A DNA stretch of 26,666 nt from an uncultured Collinsella sp. (GCA_900542635.1 UQOJ01000026.1:1-26666); one strand, 5' to 3'. Counted from the first letter of the stretch, positions 14,343 to 22,557 are shown. The notes: a model not told the origin generated them from the letters alone. A program made the numbers and translations.

Positions 14343-14418
14343 TGGTGGGCGATGAGGGATTCGAACCCCCAGCCTTGTGCGTGTAAAGCACCTGCGCTAA
14401 CCGTTGCGCCAATCGCCC
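14343..14418 (-). tRNA. tRNA-Val (anticodon UAC)
   Basis: A 76-nt tRNA with the CCA encoded. Acceptor GGGCGAT pairs fully with ATCGCCC. The D stem is GCGC/GCGC, the anticodon loop reads TTTACAC (anticodon TAC at positions 34-36), and the T arm is GGGGG-TTCGAAT-CCCTC. The anticodon stem has four pairs plus a G27-A43 mismatch. It decodes GUA and probably other valine codons. This is the only minus-strand gene supported in the window. Confidence 0.96.
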
Positions 14419-14428
14419 GTGCGGAGAG

Positions 14429-14434
14429 AGTATA
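14429..14434 (-). promoter_or_regulatory. Candidate -10 box for tRNA-Val
   Basis: TATACT on the minus strand, about 10 nt ahead of the tRNA 5' end. No good -35 hexamer is seen at 16-18 nt. Confidence 0.4.
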
Positions 14435-14605
14435 GCAAAACAATCGCCTCATTCACCTCATATCCATTAAAGGTAACTCGTGCGTGTCACAGCGGAGCTG
14501 ATTCAGTTGAGATTGCCTGAACATTCCGCCCCTCTTTACGCCCTCGGGTATACTCAAAAGCTACTGATTCGATTTGATGCCCAGCAACAGCAGAGGGGAT
14601 AGTAT

Positions 14606-16486
14606 ATGTGCGGTTTTGTCGGTTTTGTCGGTGGGACGGATAACCAATCCGAGGTGCTCACCAAGATGATGGACCGCATCGTCCATCGCGGTCCCGACAT
14701 GGGCGGTCAGTTTATCGACGGCCGCGTTGCCCTCGGCTTCCGCCGCCTGTCGATCCTCGACCTGACCGAGGCTGGCGCCCAACCCATGGCCAACGAGGAC
14801 GGTAGCGTCGTCATTGTCTTCAACGGCGAGATCTACAACTTCCAAGAACTCCGTTCCGAGCTCGAGGCCAAGGGCTACAAGTTCCACTGCGGCGCCGACA
14901 CCGAGAGCCTCCTACACGGCTACGAGGAGTGGGGCGAGGCCGTCCTCGATCGCCTGCGCGGTATGTACGCCTTCGTCATCTGGGACAAAAAGAAGAACAA
15001 GCTTTTTGGCGCCCGCGACATCTTTGGCATCAAGCCGCTTTACTACTATCCCATGGCCGATGCGGGCGACGGCGCTCCGGGCGTGCTCTTTGGTTCCGAG
15101 ATCAAGAGCTTCCTGGACTACCCGCACTTCCACAAGGCGGTCAACAAAAAGGCCCTGCGTCCGTACATGACGCTGCAGTATTCGGCAACCGAGGAGACCT
15201 TCTTCGAGGGTGTCTACAAGCTGCCGCCGGCGCACTACTTTACCGTCGATATCCCGACCGGCAAGATGAACATCGAGCGCTACTGGGATTGCGATTACTC
15301 TGCCGTCGAGAAGCCGTTCGAAGAGTATGTCGATGAGCTGGACGAGGTCGTGCACGAGAGCGTCGAGGCCCATCGTATCGCCGACGTCAAGGTCGCGTCG
15401 TTCCTCTCCGGTGGCGTCGACTCCAGCTACATCGCCGCTTGCCTCATGCCCGACAAGACCTTCTCGGTGGGCTTTGACTACAAGAACTTCAACGAGACCA
15501 ACTACGCCAAGGAGCTTTCCGATAAGCTCGGCGTCGAGAACGTTCGCAAGATGATTACCGCCGACGAGTTCTTCGGTGCGCTCGAGGACATCCAGTATCA
15601 CATGGACGAGCCGCAGTCCAACCTGTCTTCCGTACCGCTGTGGTTCTTGGCCGAGATGGCCCGCAAGGACGTCACCGTCGTGCTTTCGGGTGAAGGTGCC
15701 GACGAGCTTTTTGGCGGCTACGCCTACTACGAGGACACGGTCCCGGTGCGCAAGTACAAAAAGATGGTGCCGCTGCCCATCCGTCGCGCGCTCGGTAACC
15801 TGGCGCTGCATATGCCGTACTTCAAGGGACATAACTTCCTGGTCAAGGGTGCCGAGATCCCCGAGAAGTCGTTCCTGGGACAGGCTCTGGTATGGCCGGA
15901 GCGCGAGGTCGACGGCGTGCTCAAGCCCGAGTACAACACCGGCGACGGCGCCTTTGAGCTTGCCGCTCCCATCTATGCGCGCGTGAAGGGTCAGCCCGAG
16001 CTGGTCAAGAAGCAGTACCTGGACATGAACATGTGGCTCCCGGGCGACATTCTGCTCAAGGCCGACAAGATGTGCATGGCGCATTCGCTGGAGCTGCGCG
16101 TACCCTTCCTGGATCGCAAGGTTATGGAGTTCGCCGAGCACATTCCCGACCGCTACCGCATCAACGAGAACGGCAACAAACAGGTACTCCGCCACGCTGC
16201 CAACAAGTCGCTGCCCGATGAGTGGGCCACCCGTCCCAAGGTGGGCTTCCCGGTGCCGATCGTCTACTGGCTGCGCGAGCAAAAGTGGTACGACTATGTC
16301 AAGGAGTACTTCACCGCGCCGTGGGCAAGCGAGTTCTTCGATACCGACGAGCTCATGCACCTGCTCGATCTGCACTTTGCGGGCAAGGGCGATTTCCAGC
16401 GCAAGATCTATACGCCGCTCGTGTTCCTGGTGTGGTACAAGCGCTTCTTTATCGACGAGGACCAGCCCGCTGTTCAGGCTGCCTAG
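14606..16486 (+). CDS. asnB: Asparagine synthetase (glutamine-hydrolysing)
   Basis: A 626-residue enzyme that makes asparagine from aspartate, glutamine and ATP; cytoplasmic. Cys 2 (MCGFVGFVGG) is the nucleophile of the N-terminal class-II glutamine amidotransferase domain, which also shows HRGPDMGG, RRLSILDL and FNGEIYNFQEL. The synthetase domain carries the ATP pyrophosphatase loop SGGVDSS (residues 268-274), then LSGEGADELFGGY and LELRVPFLDRKVMEFA. The start follows GAGGGGA. A -10-like TATACT lies at 14549-14554 with no clear -35. A terminator follows directly, so it is probably transcribed alone. Some AsnB-like proteins amidate cell-wall or other substrates, but the full motif set favours true asparagine synthesis. 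Confidence 0.92.
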   Translation: MCGFVGFVGGTDNQSEVLTKMMDRIVHRGPDMGGQFIDGRVALGFRRLSILDLTEAGAQPMANEDGSVVIVFNGEIYNFQELRSELEAKGYKFHCGADTESLLHGYEEWGEAVLDRLRGMYAFVIWDKKKNKLFGARDIFGIKPLYYYPMADAGDGAPGVLFGSEIKSFLDYPHFHKAVNKKALRPYMTLQYSATEETFFEGVYKLPPAHYFTVDIPTGKMNIERYWDCDYSAVEKPFEEYVDELDEVVHESVEAHRIADVKVASFLSGGVDSSYIAACLMPDKTFSVGFDYKNFNETNYAKELSDKLGVENVRKMITADEFFGALEDIQYHMDEPQSNLSSVPLWFLAEMARKDVTVVLSGEGADELFGGYAYYEDTVPVRKYKKMVPLPIRRALGNLALHMPYFKGHNFLVKGAEIPEKSFLGQALVWPEREVDGVLKPEYNTGDGAFELAAPIYARVKGQPELVKKQYLDMNMWLPGDILLKADKMCMAHSLELRVPFLDRKVMEFAEHIPDRYRINENGNKQVLRHAANKSLPDEWATRPKVGFPVPIVYWLREQKWYDYVKEYFTAPWASEFFDTDELMHLLDLHFAGKGDFQRKIYTPLVFLVWYKRFFIDEDQPAVQAA

Positions 16487-16511
16487 CCTCGGCTTACGAA
16501 CGCCTGCGTGT

Positions 16512-16536
16512 AACGGCTCCTCCGGGAGCCGTTTTT
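16512..16536 (+). terminator. Rho-independent terminator of asnB
   Basis: CGGCTCC (16514-16520) pairs with GGAGCCG (16525-16531) around TCCG, followed by five T residues (16532-16536). The T-run overlaps the next promoter's -35. Confidence 0.85.
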
Positions 16537-16563
16537 GCGTGGGTGCGTTTCAGTTACTATAAA
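16535..16563 (+). promoter_or_regulatory. Candidate promoter of the MurE-type gene
   Basis: TTGCGT (16535-16540), a 17-nt spacer, then TATAAA (16558-16563), 34 nt ahead of the start codon. Confidence 0.55.
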
Positions 16564-16597
16564 ACCGTCCCTGCCAAATGGCTGAGAAAGGTGAAAG

Positions 16598-18160
16598 ATG
16601 CACCATTCGGATTCCGCGACCGTGACCACGGTCGATACGCTTGCCAAGCTTCTCGATGTGTGCGGCGAGCTGCGCGCATCAGAGCAGGTTGACGAGCGTG
16701 CCGTGACCGGCTGCTCGTTTGATTCGCGCGCGGTCTCGGCAGGTGACGTGTTCTTTTGCAAAGGTGCTGCCTTTAAGCCCGCGTTTTTGAGCATGGCGCT
16801 CGATGCGGGCGCCGTCGCATTTGTGTGCGAGGAGTCGCTGGTCGAGTCTCTGGAGCCGCTGGCGCAGGAGAGCGGTGCTGCGATGCTGGTTGTTGATAGT
16901 GTTCGCACGGCCATGGCCCTGTTGCCGCCGGAGGTCTACGACCGTCCCGACCGCGACGTCAAGATCGTGGGCATCACCGGCACCAAGGGAAAGACCACGG
17001 CCGCTTTTATGCTCCAGTCCATCATCAAGGCGGCGGGTGAGTCCTGCGGCATGATCGGCTCGGTGAGTACCGACGATGGCATCGAGTGCTACGAGAGCAC
17101 CAATACTACGCCCGAGGCCCCCGAGGTCTGGCGCCATATCGCCAACTGCCGCACGTCCGGTCGCCAGTCCATGGTCATGGAGGTTTCGAGCCAGGCGCTC
17201 AAGTACCAACGCGTCGAGAATCTGCCGTTTGACGTGGCGTGCTTCCTCAACATCGGCCGCGACCACATCTCGCCGATCGAACACCCCACGTTTGAGGATT
17301 ATTTTGAGAGCAAACTCAGGATCTTTGACCAGGCAAAGACCGCCGTGGTGAATCTGGGCACCGAAGAGGTCGATCGTGTGCTGGAGGCAGCGTCGACGGC
17401 CGAGCGCTTGGTGACCGTTGGCGTCGAGCATCCCGAGGCAAGCCTGTGGGCGAGCGACGTACGCATGGTCGGCTTTAGCATCGAGTTCAACTTGCATGGC
17501 CTGTGTGCCGACGAGTCCGAGGCGGGGGAGAAGGTCCTGCTGGGTATCGCGGGAGACTTTAACGTGGAAAATGCACTGGTCGCTATCGCCGCCGCGCGCG
17601 AGATCGGTATCGGTATCGAGGCTATCAAGAAGGGCCTCTCCAAACTGCGTGTGCCGGGCCGCATGGAGGTCGTGGAGTCGAAGGACGGCCGCGTGATTTG
17701 CGTCGTCGACTACGCGCACAACCAGCTTTCGTTCCGCTCGCTTTTCTCGTCGGTCAAGCGCGCGTTTCCCGCCAGCCCGGTCATCGCAGTGTTTGGCGCT
17801 GCCGGCGGCAAGGCGCAGGAGCGCCGCGAGCAGCTTCCGCGCGAGGCCGCACCATATTCCGACCTGATGATCTTTGCCAACGAGGACCCGGCTCACGAGG
17901 ACCCGATGAAGGTCTGTCGCGAGCTTGCCGAACATGTTCCCGACGATACGCCGAACAAGATCATCCTCGACCGCGAAGCCGCTGTGCATGCGGCGTTCAA
18001 GGCGGCGCGCGAGGAGTACGTCAACCCTGATGCTCCCACCATTGTCTTGCTGCTGGCAAAGGGTGACGAGGAGCTCATGCACGTGGGCGACGAGTTCGTG
18101 CCCATCGAGAGCGACCTTTCGCTGGCCAATCGCCTAATCGATGTTACCCAGTTTAAATAA
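16598..18160 (+). CDS. murE: MurE-type UDP-MurNAc-tripeptide ligase
   Basis: A 520-residue Mur ligase. MurE adds the third residue of the peptidoglycan stem peptide to UDP-MurNAc-L-Ala-D-Glu, using ATP, in the cytoplasm. The ATP loop is ITGTKGKTT (residues 126-134), followed by the STNTTPEAPEV substrate segment, EVSSQAL, FLNIGRDHISPIEHP and the C-terminal VVDYAHN. The specificity motif, DNPR in meso-diaminopimelate enzymes, reads EDPAHEDP here (429-436), with Ala where the Dap-contacting Arg would be. That points to lysine, ornithine or another diamino acid (inference). It does not sit in a dcw cluster; its neighbours are asnB, a HAD phosphatase and murI. A GAAAGGTG site precedes ATG 16598. 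Confidence 0.85.
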   Translation: MHHSDSATVTTVDTLAKLLDVCGELRASEQVDERAVTGCSFDSRAVSAGDVFFCKGAAFKPAFLSMALDAGAVAFVCEESLVESLEPLAQESGAAMLVVDSVRTAMALLPPEVYDRPDRDVKIVGITGTKGKTTAAFMLQSIIKAAGESCGMIGSVSTDDGIECYESTNTTPEAPEVWRHIANCRTSGRQSMVMEVSSQALKYQRVENLPFDVACFLNIGRDHISPIEHPTFEDYFESKLRIFDQAKTAVVNLGTEEVDRVLEAASTAERLVTVGVEHPEASLWASDVRMVGFSIEFNLHGLCADESEAGEKVLLGIAGDFNVENALVAIAAAREIGIGIEAIKKGLSKLRVPGRMEVVESKDGRVICVVDYAHNQLSFRSLFSSVKRAFPASPVIAVFGAAGGKAQERREQLPREAAPYSDLMIFANEDPAHEDPMKVCRELAEHVPDDTPNKIILDREAAVHAAFKAAREEYVNPDAPTIVLLLAKGDEELMHVGDEFVPIESDLSLANRLIDVTQFK

Positions 18161-18169
18161 TGAACCATG

Positions 18170-18202
18170 ATGGCGGCGGCGCCCTGAGTGCGCTGTCGCC
18201 AT
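18170..18202 (+). terminator. Hairpin after murE, possible terminator
   Basis: ATGGCG (18170-18175) pairs with CGCCAT (18197-18202), with an inner GCGC/GCGC stem across a 3x3 internal loop. No U-run follows. Confidence 0.35.
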
Positions 18203-18267
18203 AAGCGTGTTCCCTCAATCAAAACATGCCGTCCAAGTCCAAACCCTTCTACGTAAACGGAGTAACC

Positions 18268-19179
18268 ATGTCCCACAATACCCTGCCGACCGTCGCTGAG
18301 CTTTCGGGCGAGATGCGCGAGCGCTTGACCAAGGTCAAGTACGTCTTTACCGACCTGGATGCCACGATGCTCGCACCCGGCTCGTGCGTGCTACGCGACA
18401 ACGACGGCAACCCCTCGACCAAACTCGTCGAGGCCGTCGTGGCGCTCGCTCGCGCTGGTATTCAGGTGGTTCCCACCTCGGGCCGCAACCGTACCATGAT
18501 CCACGAGGACGCGCGCGTGCTCGGTCTCAACTCCTACATCGGCGAGATGGGCGGCCTGGTCATGTACGACCTCAAAGCCAACGATTGGGAGTATCTGACC
18601 GGCGACATGCCCTACGACTCCTCTTGCGGCCTCACGCCGCACCAGGTGATCGAGCAGACCGGCGTGTGCGAGAAGATCCTCGCCCGCTGGCCGCACAAGA
18701 TCGAGTATCACAACGACATGTCGACCGGCTACAAATACCGTGAGGTCACCGTCGGTATGCGCGGCGATGTGCCCGACGATGAGGTTCAGGCCATCCTGGA
18801 CGAGGCCGGCTGCGGTCTGATCTGGGCTTGCAACGGCCATCTGACTCACCTGTCCAAGCCGACGACGCTCGAGCTCGATCGCGTCGAGGACGGTCGCGCA
18901 TTCAACATCAACCCCGCGGGTCTCAACAAGGGCGTTGCCATCGCGCGCTTCTGCGAGCACCTGGGGATCGAGCGCGAGGAGACGCTCGCGCTCGGCGATT
19001 CCGAGTCCGACTTCTACATGGCCGATCACGTGGGCACGTTCTGCCTGGTCGAGAATGGCCTGACGAGCGTCGGCGCGCCCGAGTTCCTGGCTGCTTGCGA
19101 GAACGCTTTCGTTACGCGCGGCAAAATTGTCGATGGTTGGGCGGCGACGGCAGAGCTGCTGGTCGCGGCGCGTTCGTAA
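18268..19179 (+). CDS. HAD-superfamily phosphatase, Cof type
   Basis: A 303-residue cytoplasmic hydrolase of the Cof/HAD-IIB group, which usually removes phosphate from sugar phosphates or nucleotides; the substrate is unknown. HAD motif I is FTDLDATML, with the nucleophile Asp and the acid Asp two residues later, and Ala in the place usually held by Gly. Motif II is VPTSGRN, motif III Lys is in NKGVAIARF, and motif IV is ALGDSESDFYM. The cap domain lies between motifs II and III, as in this group. The start is set at ATG 18268 behind CGGAG; an ATG at 18226 has no ribosome binding site. It lies between murE and murI on the same strand. Confidence 0.88.
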   Translation: MSHNTLPTVAELSGEMRERLTKVKYVFTDLDATMLAPGSCVLRDNDGNPSTKLVEAVVALARAGIQVVPTSGRNRTMIHEDARVLGLNSYIGEMGGLVMYDLKANDWEYLTGDMPYDSSCGLTPHQVIEQTGVCEKILARWPHKIEYHNDMSTGYKYREVTVGMRGDVPDDEVQAILDEAGCGLIWACNGHLTHLSKPTTLELDRVEDGRAFNINPAGLNKGVAIARFCEHLGIEREETLALGDSESDFYMADHVGTFCLVENGLTSVGAPEFLAACENAFVTRGKIVDGWAATAELLVAARS

Positions 19180-19230
19180 CGCGCCGCCGCCGCACTTGGA
19201 CATGTCTTTTCGAGAGAGACTGGTGAGGTA

Positions 19231-20115
19231 ATGTCCGATATCGAGAATTCGGCAGGTGACACGCGCCCGATTGGCGTGTTCGATTCTGGGTTGGGCGGTC
19301 TGACGGTTGCGCGCGCGATTGCGACGGCGTTGCCGCACGAGTCCGTCTACTACTTTGGCGACACCAAGCGCTGCCCCTACGGCACCCGTACCGAGGATGA
19401 GGTGCGCTCGTTTGCGTTGCAGGCGGGTCGTTGGCTTTCGAAGCACGACGTCAAGATTATGGTCATCGCCTGCAACACGGCGACCGCTGCGGCCTTGCGT
19501 CTGGCCCAGCAGGTGCTCGACGTTCCCGTGATCGGTGTGATCGCGCCGGGTGCCCGTGCGGCAATCAACAGCACGCGTACGCGTCGCGTGGGCGTGCTCG
19601 CCACCAACCTTACTATTCGCTCGGGCGCCTACACGCGCGCCATTCAGGACCTGGATGCCGGCGTCGATGTATACGGCTGTCCTGCCTCGAGCTTTGTCGA
19701 GGTTGTCGAACACGAGCTCGCCTCGGGTGCACATCTGCAGGAACAGTGGCTTGAGAACGAGGACATCTTCGATACGCCTGCCGTGCGTGCGCTGGTGGGT
19801 GCCACGGTTGAGCCGCTGCGCGACCACGGTATCGATACCGTGGTGCTCGGCTGTACGCATTTCCCGCTGTTGGTGGGACCTATCCGCCATGCGCTGGGGC
19901 CTGGGGTGCGCGTCGTGAGTTCCGCCGAGGAGACCACGCGCGAGCTGACCGATATCCTCACGCGCCGCGAGCAGCTGGCGGGCGACGCCGCCGAGCCGCA
20001 GCATCGTTTTGCCACGACGGCCGATAACATTGCCGAGTTTGCGGTGGCGGGCAGCTTTATCTTTGGTCAGCCGCTCAAGAGCATCGAACATATCGATATC
20101 GATGAGCTGAAATAG
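19231..20115 (+). CDS. murI: Glutamate racemase
   Basis: A 294-residue cofactor-independent racemase supplying D-glutamate for peptidoglycan. The two catalytic cysteines are in ACNTATAAAL (Cys 81) and GCTHFPLL (Cys 208). Other family segments are IGVFDSGLGGLTV, YFGDTKRCPYGTR, IGVIAPGARAA and GVLATNLTIRSGAY. The start follows GTGAGG. It leads the murI-rph-rdgB order that is common in Actinomycetota and Firmicutes. The gap to rph is 54 nt without a clear terminator. Confidence 0.97.
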   Translation: MSDIENSAGDTRPIGVFDSGLGGLTVARAIATALPHESVYYFGDTKRCPYGTRTEDEVRSFALQAGRWLSKHDVKIMVIACNTATAAALRLAQQVLDVPVIGVIAPGARAAINSTRTRRVGVLATNLTIRSGAYTRAIQDLDAGVDVYGCPASSFVEVVEHELASGAHLQEQWLENEDIFDTPAVRALVGATVEPLRDHGIDTVVLGCTHFPLLVGPIRHALGPGVRVVSSAEETTRELTDILTRREQLAGDAAEPQHRFATTADNIAEFAVAGSFIFGQPLKSIEHIDIDELK

Positions 20116-20169
20116 ATGTAAGGCAGCCGCCAAAGCCTTCGCCACATCTTTTGCCGAAAGGATATTTCT

Positions 20170-20895
20170 ATGGAGTACATGCAGGTCAACCGCGCCAACG
20201 GCCGCGCCGCCAACGAGTTGCGCCCCGTTAAGCTCACCCGTGGCGTCATGAAGCACGCCCACGGCTCGTGTTTGGCCGAGTTCGGCGACACGCGCGTGCT
20301 GTGCGCCGCCACTATCGAGGAGGGCGTGCCGGGCTGGCGCAAGGGGGCTAAGGCCGGCTGGGTGACCGCGGAATACGCCATGCTGCCGGCGTCGACCGGC
20401 AAGCGCTGCAAGCGCGAGCACGCCAACCGCAAGGGCCGCTCCATGGAGATCGAGCGCCTCATTGGCCGCAGCCTGCGTACCGTCGTCAACATGAAGGCGC
20501 TCGGCGAGTACACCGTCACCGTCGACTGCGATGTGATTCAGGCCGATGGCGGCACGCGTACAGCGAGCATCACCGGCGCCTGGGTGGCGCTGCACGACGC
20601 CCTCGCCATGTGGGTCGAGGCGGGCAAGATCGAGCGCATCCCGCTTATCGGCCAGGTGGCTGCCATCTCCATGGGCGTTGTCGACGGCAACACTCTGCTC
20701 GACTTGGATTATTCCGAGGACAGCCATGCCGAGGTCGACATGAACCTCGTCGCCACCGACACCGGTGAGATGATCGAGCTCCAGGGCACCGGCGAGCAGG
20801 CGCCCTTCGACCGTAAGCGCCTCAACGCCCTGCTCGACCTGGGCGACAAAGGTATCGCCGAGCTCATCGAGCTTCAGCGCCAAGCCCTCGCCTAA
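20170..20895 (+). CDS. rph: Ribonuclease PH
   Basis: A 241-residue phosphorolytic 3'-to-5' exoribonuclease that trims tRNA 3' ends; it forms a hexamer. Conserved stretches are RANGRAANELRPV near the N-terminus, GDTRVLCAATIEEGVP, GWVTAEYAMLPAST, the RNA-binding EIERLIGRSLR and TVDCDVIQADGGTRTASITGA cores, and the catalytic-region LDLDYSEDSHAEVDMN. ATG 20170 follows AAAGG at 8 nt; a second in-frame ATG at 20179 is possible. A hairpin overlaps its stop codon, so rdgB may be read at lower level or from its own start. Confidence 0.96.
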   Translation: MEYMQVNRANGRAANELRPVKLTRGVMKHAHGSCLAEFGDTRVLCAATIEEGVPGWRKGAKAGWVTAEYAMLPASTGKRCKREHANRKGRSMEIERLIGRSLRTVVNMKALGEYTVTVDCDVIQADGGTRTASITGAWVALHDALAMWVEAGKIERIPLIGQVAAISMGVVDGNTLLDLDYSEDSHAEVDMNLVATDTGEMIELQGTGEQAPFDRKRLNALLDLGDKGIAELIELQRQALA

Positions 20896-20933
20896 CCTAC
20901 CAAAAAGGGACAGGTTTAATTTGGTAGGTTTTA
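20894..20933 (+). terminator. Terminator overlapping the rph stop codon
   Basis: AACCTACCAAA (20894-20904) pairs perfectly with TTTGGTAGGTT (20920-20930), followed by TT. The loop contains GGGACAGG. The 5' arm begins inside TAA 20893-20895. Confidence 0.7.
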
Positions 20934-21038
20934 TCTGCGGAGACGTCTAGACACAAGACTGCCGTTGATTGAGAGGGGAGAGGCAGAGGCCCTCGTCGCC
21001 CTCGGCGCGGCATTGCTATAGAGACAGGGAGGCCAGTC

Positions 21039-21680
21039 ATGGCACTTGAGAAGATCGACATTGACACTCTCGACCCGGCGGCGACCATCGTCGTGGCAAC
21101 GGGCAACGCCCATAAGCTCACCGAGATCGAGGCCATTTTGGGCAAGGTTATGCCCGAGGTGCGCTTTGTAGCGCTCGGCCAGCTGGGCGATTTTGAGGAC
21201 CCCGAGGAAAACGGCACGACGTTTTTGGAGAACGCCATCATCAAGGCCCAGGCTGCGGTGGAGGAGACGGGTCTTATGGCCATTGCCGACGATTCTGGCT
21301 TGGTCGTTGATGCCCTGGACGGCGAGCCAGGTGTGTATAGCGCGCGCTATGCGGGCGTGCACGGAGACGATGCCGCCAACAACGCCAAGCTTCTCGTTAA
21401 CCTGGAAGGCGTTGCCGACGAGGATCGCACCGCGCGCTTTATGAGTGTCGTTGCGCTCATCGACACGGATGGTCTGGTTACCTATGGCGAGGGCGCCTGC
21501 GAGGGCGTTATCGCGCACGAGGGTCGCGGCGATCACGGCTTTGGCTATGACCCGCTGTTCCTGCCGGTCGACACGCCGGGCAAGACCATGGCCGAGCTCA
21601 CGGCGGACGAGAAGAACGCCATCAGCCATCGATTCCATGCGCTCGAGCACCTATCTGCCAAACTGACGGGCGAGGAGTAG
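21039..21680 (+). CDS. rdgB: XTP/dITP pyrophosphatase (RdgB/HAM1)
   Basis: A 213-residue house-cleaning enzyme that hydrolyses dITP, XTP and related purine nucleotides to monophosphates, keeping them out of DNA and RNA. The family opening VVATGNAHKLTEIEAIL is at residues 11-27, followed by ENGTTFLENAIIKA, the metal and substrate site ADDSGLVVDALDGEPGVYSARYAG, and the C-terminal GFGYDPLF and MAELTADEKNAISHR. A GGGAGG site precedes ATG 21039. dtd starts 4 nt after its stop, so the two are co-transcribed. Confidence 0.96.
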   Translation: MALEKIDIDTLDPAATIVVATGNAHKLTEIEAILGKVMPEVRFVALGQLGDFEDPEENGTTFLENAIIKAQAAVEETGLMAIADDSGLVVDALDGEPGVYSARYAGVHGDDAANNAKLLVNLEGVADEDRTARFMSVVALIDTDGLVTYGEGACEGVIAHEGRGDHGFGYDPLFLPVDTPGKTMAELTADEKNAISHRFHALEHLSAKLTGEE

Positions 21681-21683
21681 GCC

Positions 21684-22130
21684 GTGCGTGCGGTGGTGCA
21701 GCGCGTACTCAACGCCGGCGTGACGGTCGATGGCGAGTGCGTGGGCCGCATTGGACGAGGCTACCTGGTGCTGCTGGGTGTGGGCCATGGCGATACGCGT
21801 GCCGAGGCCGACAAGCTGTGGGGCAAGCTCCGGGGCTTGCGCATTAACGAGGACGAGAACGGCAAGACCAACTTGGCACTGGCCGATGTCGACGGCGAGG
21901 TGCTCGTGGTGTCGCAGTTCACGCTGTTCGCCGATTGCCGTCACGGCCGCCGCCCATCGTTTACGGATGCCGGCGCCCCCGATGTTGCCAACGAGCTCTA
22001 CGAGTACTTCTTGACGCTTGTGCGCGAGGACGTCGAGCACGTAGCACATGGCATCTTCGGCGCCGATATGAAAGTCGATCTTGTCAACGACGGTCCGTTC
22101 ACCATCGTCTTGGACACCGATAGTCTGTAA
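21684..22130 (+). CDS. dtd: D-aminoacyl-tRNA deacylase
   Basis: A 148-residue homodimeric enzyme that removes D-amino acids, and glycine mischarged on tRNA-Ala, from tRNA. The start is GTG 21684, the first valid start after the rdgB stop, with GAGGAG ahead of it in the rdgB 3' end. MRAVVQRVLNAGVTV matches the family N-terminus. SQFTLFADC and the C-terminal VNDGPFTI correspond to the two active-site motifs (SQFTL and NxGPxT). The remaining core (VLLGVGHGDT, KLRGLRINED) is intact. Tight spacing to rdgB indicates translational coupling. Confidence 0.95.
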   Translation: MRAVVQRVLNAGVTVDGECVGRIGRGYLVLLGVGHGDTRAEADKLWGKLRGLRINEDENGKTNLALADVDGEVLVVSQFTLFADCRHGRRPSFTDAGAPDVANELYEYFLTLVREDVEHVAHGIFGADMKVDLVNDGPFTIVLDTDSL

Positions 22131-22134
22131 GTAG

Positions 22135-22150
22135 TCAATTTGGGACCGGG
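22135..22150. repeat. Short recurring intergenic motif
   Basis: TCAATTTGGGACCGGG lies 4 nt after the dtd stop. TCAATTTGGACCGGG (one G fewer) occurs after argD at 13745-13759, and a shorter copy after the amidohydrolase at 983-993. Its function is unknown. Confidence 0.5.
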
Positions 22151-22163
22151 CTTTTTAAGCTAC

Positions 22164-22193
22164 TTGCGTATGACGGCAGCAGGGTGCTATAGT
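22164..22193 (+). promoter_or_regulatory. Candidate promoter of veg-ispE
   Basis: TTGCGT (22164-22169), an 18-nt spacer, then TATAGT (22188-22193), 67 nt ahead of the veg start. Confidence 0.5.
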
Positions 22194-22260
22194 ATTAGAG
22201 TTTTGTCTATCTTAGGGGTATTATCCCCTTTTTGAATTGCACCTTCTGGAGGCCCTGTTC

Positions 22261-22557
22261 ATGGAAGAGATGGAAGTCAATCACGTCGACGACATCCACG
22301 AGAAGCTGACCGATATGGTGGGCGATCGCGTCAAGGTTAAGGCCAACATGGGCCGCACCCGCGTTGTCGAGCGCATGGGCACCATCAAGAGCGTCCACCC
22401 CGCCGTCTTCATTGTCGAGGTCGACGAGCGCCGTGGCCGTAAGTCGCGTCAGTCCTACCAGTATATCGATGTCCTCACCGGTCAGGTCGAGCTGTTCGAC
22501 CCCGAGAGCGGCGAGCATATCTTTACCCCGCTCGGCAATCAGCTCGAGGAGCACTAA
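22261..22557 (+). CDS. veg: Veg family protein
   Basis: A 98-residue protein of the Veg family, best known from Bacillus, where it is abundant and linked to biofilm gene control; its biochemical role is not settled. The core is the short stretch VKVKANMGRTRVVERMGTI, then HPAVFIVEVDE, and SYQYIDVLTGQVELF, which match the family. The start is ATG 22261 with GGAGG at 22250-22254; an upstream in-frame TTG at 22237 is less likely. ispE starts 2 nt after the stop. The veg-ispE adjacency is also seen in Firmicutes, which supports the call. Confidence 0.82.
   Translation: MEEMEVNHVDDIHEKLTDMVGDRVKVKANMGRTRVVERMGTIKSVHPAVFIVEVDERRGRKSRQSYQYIDVLTGQVELFDPESGEHIFTPLGNQLEEH

Noticed and set aside
13940..14386. 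Open frame of 148 codons between argD and tRNA-Val
   Set aside because: It crosses the MITE-like element, tRNA fragments and part of tRNA-Val itself, so it cannot be a real gene.
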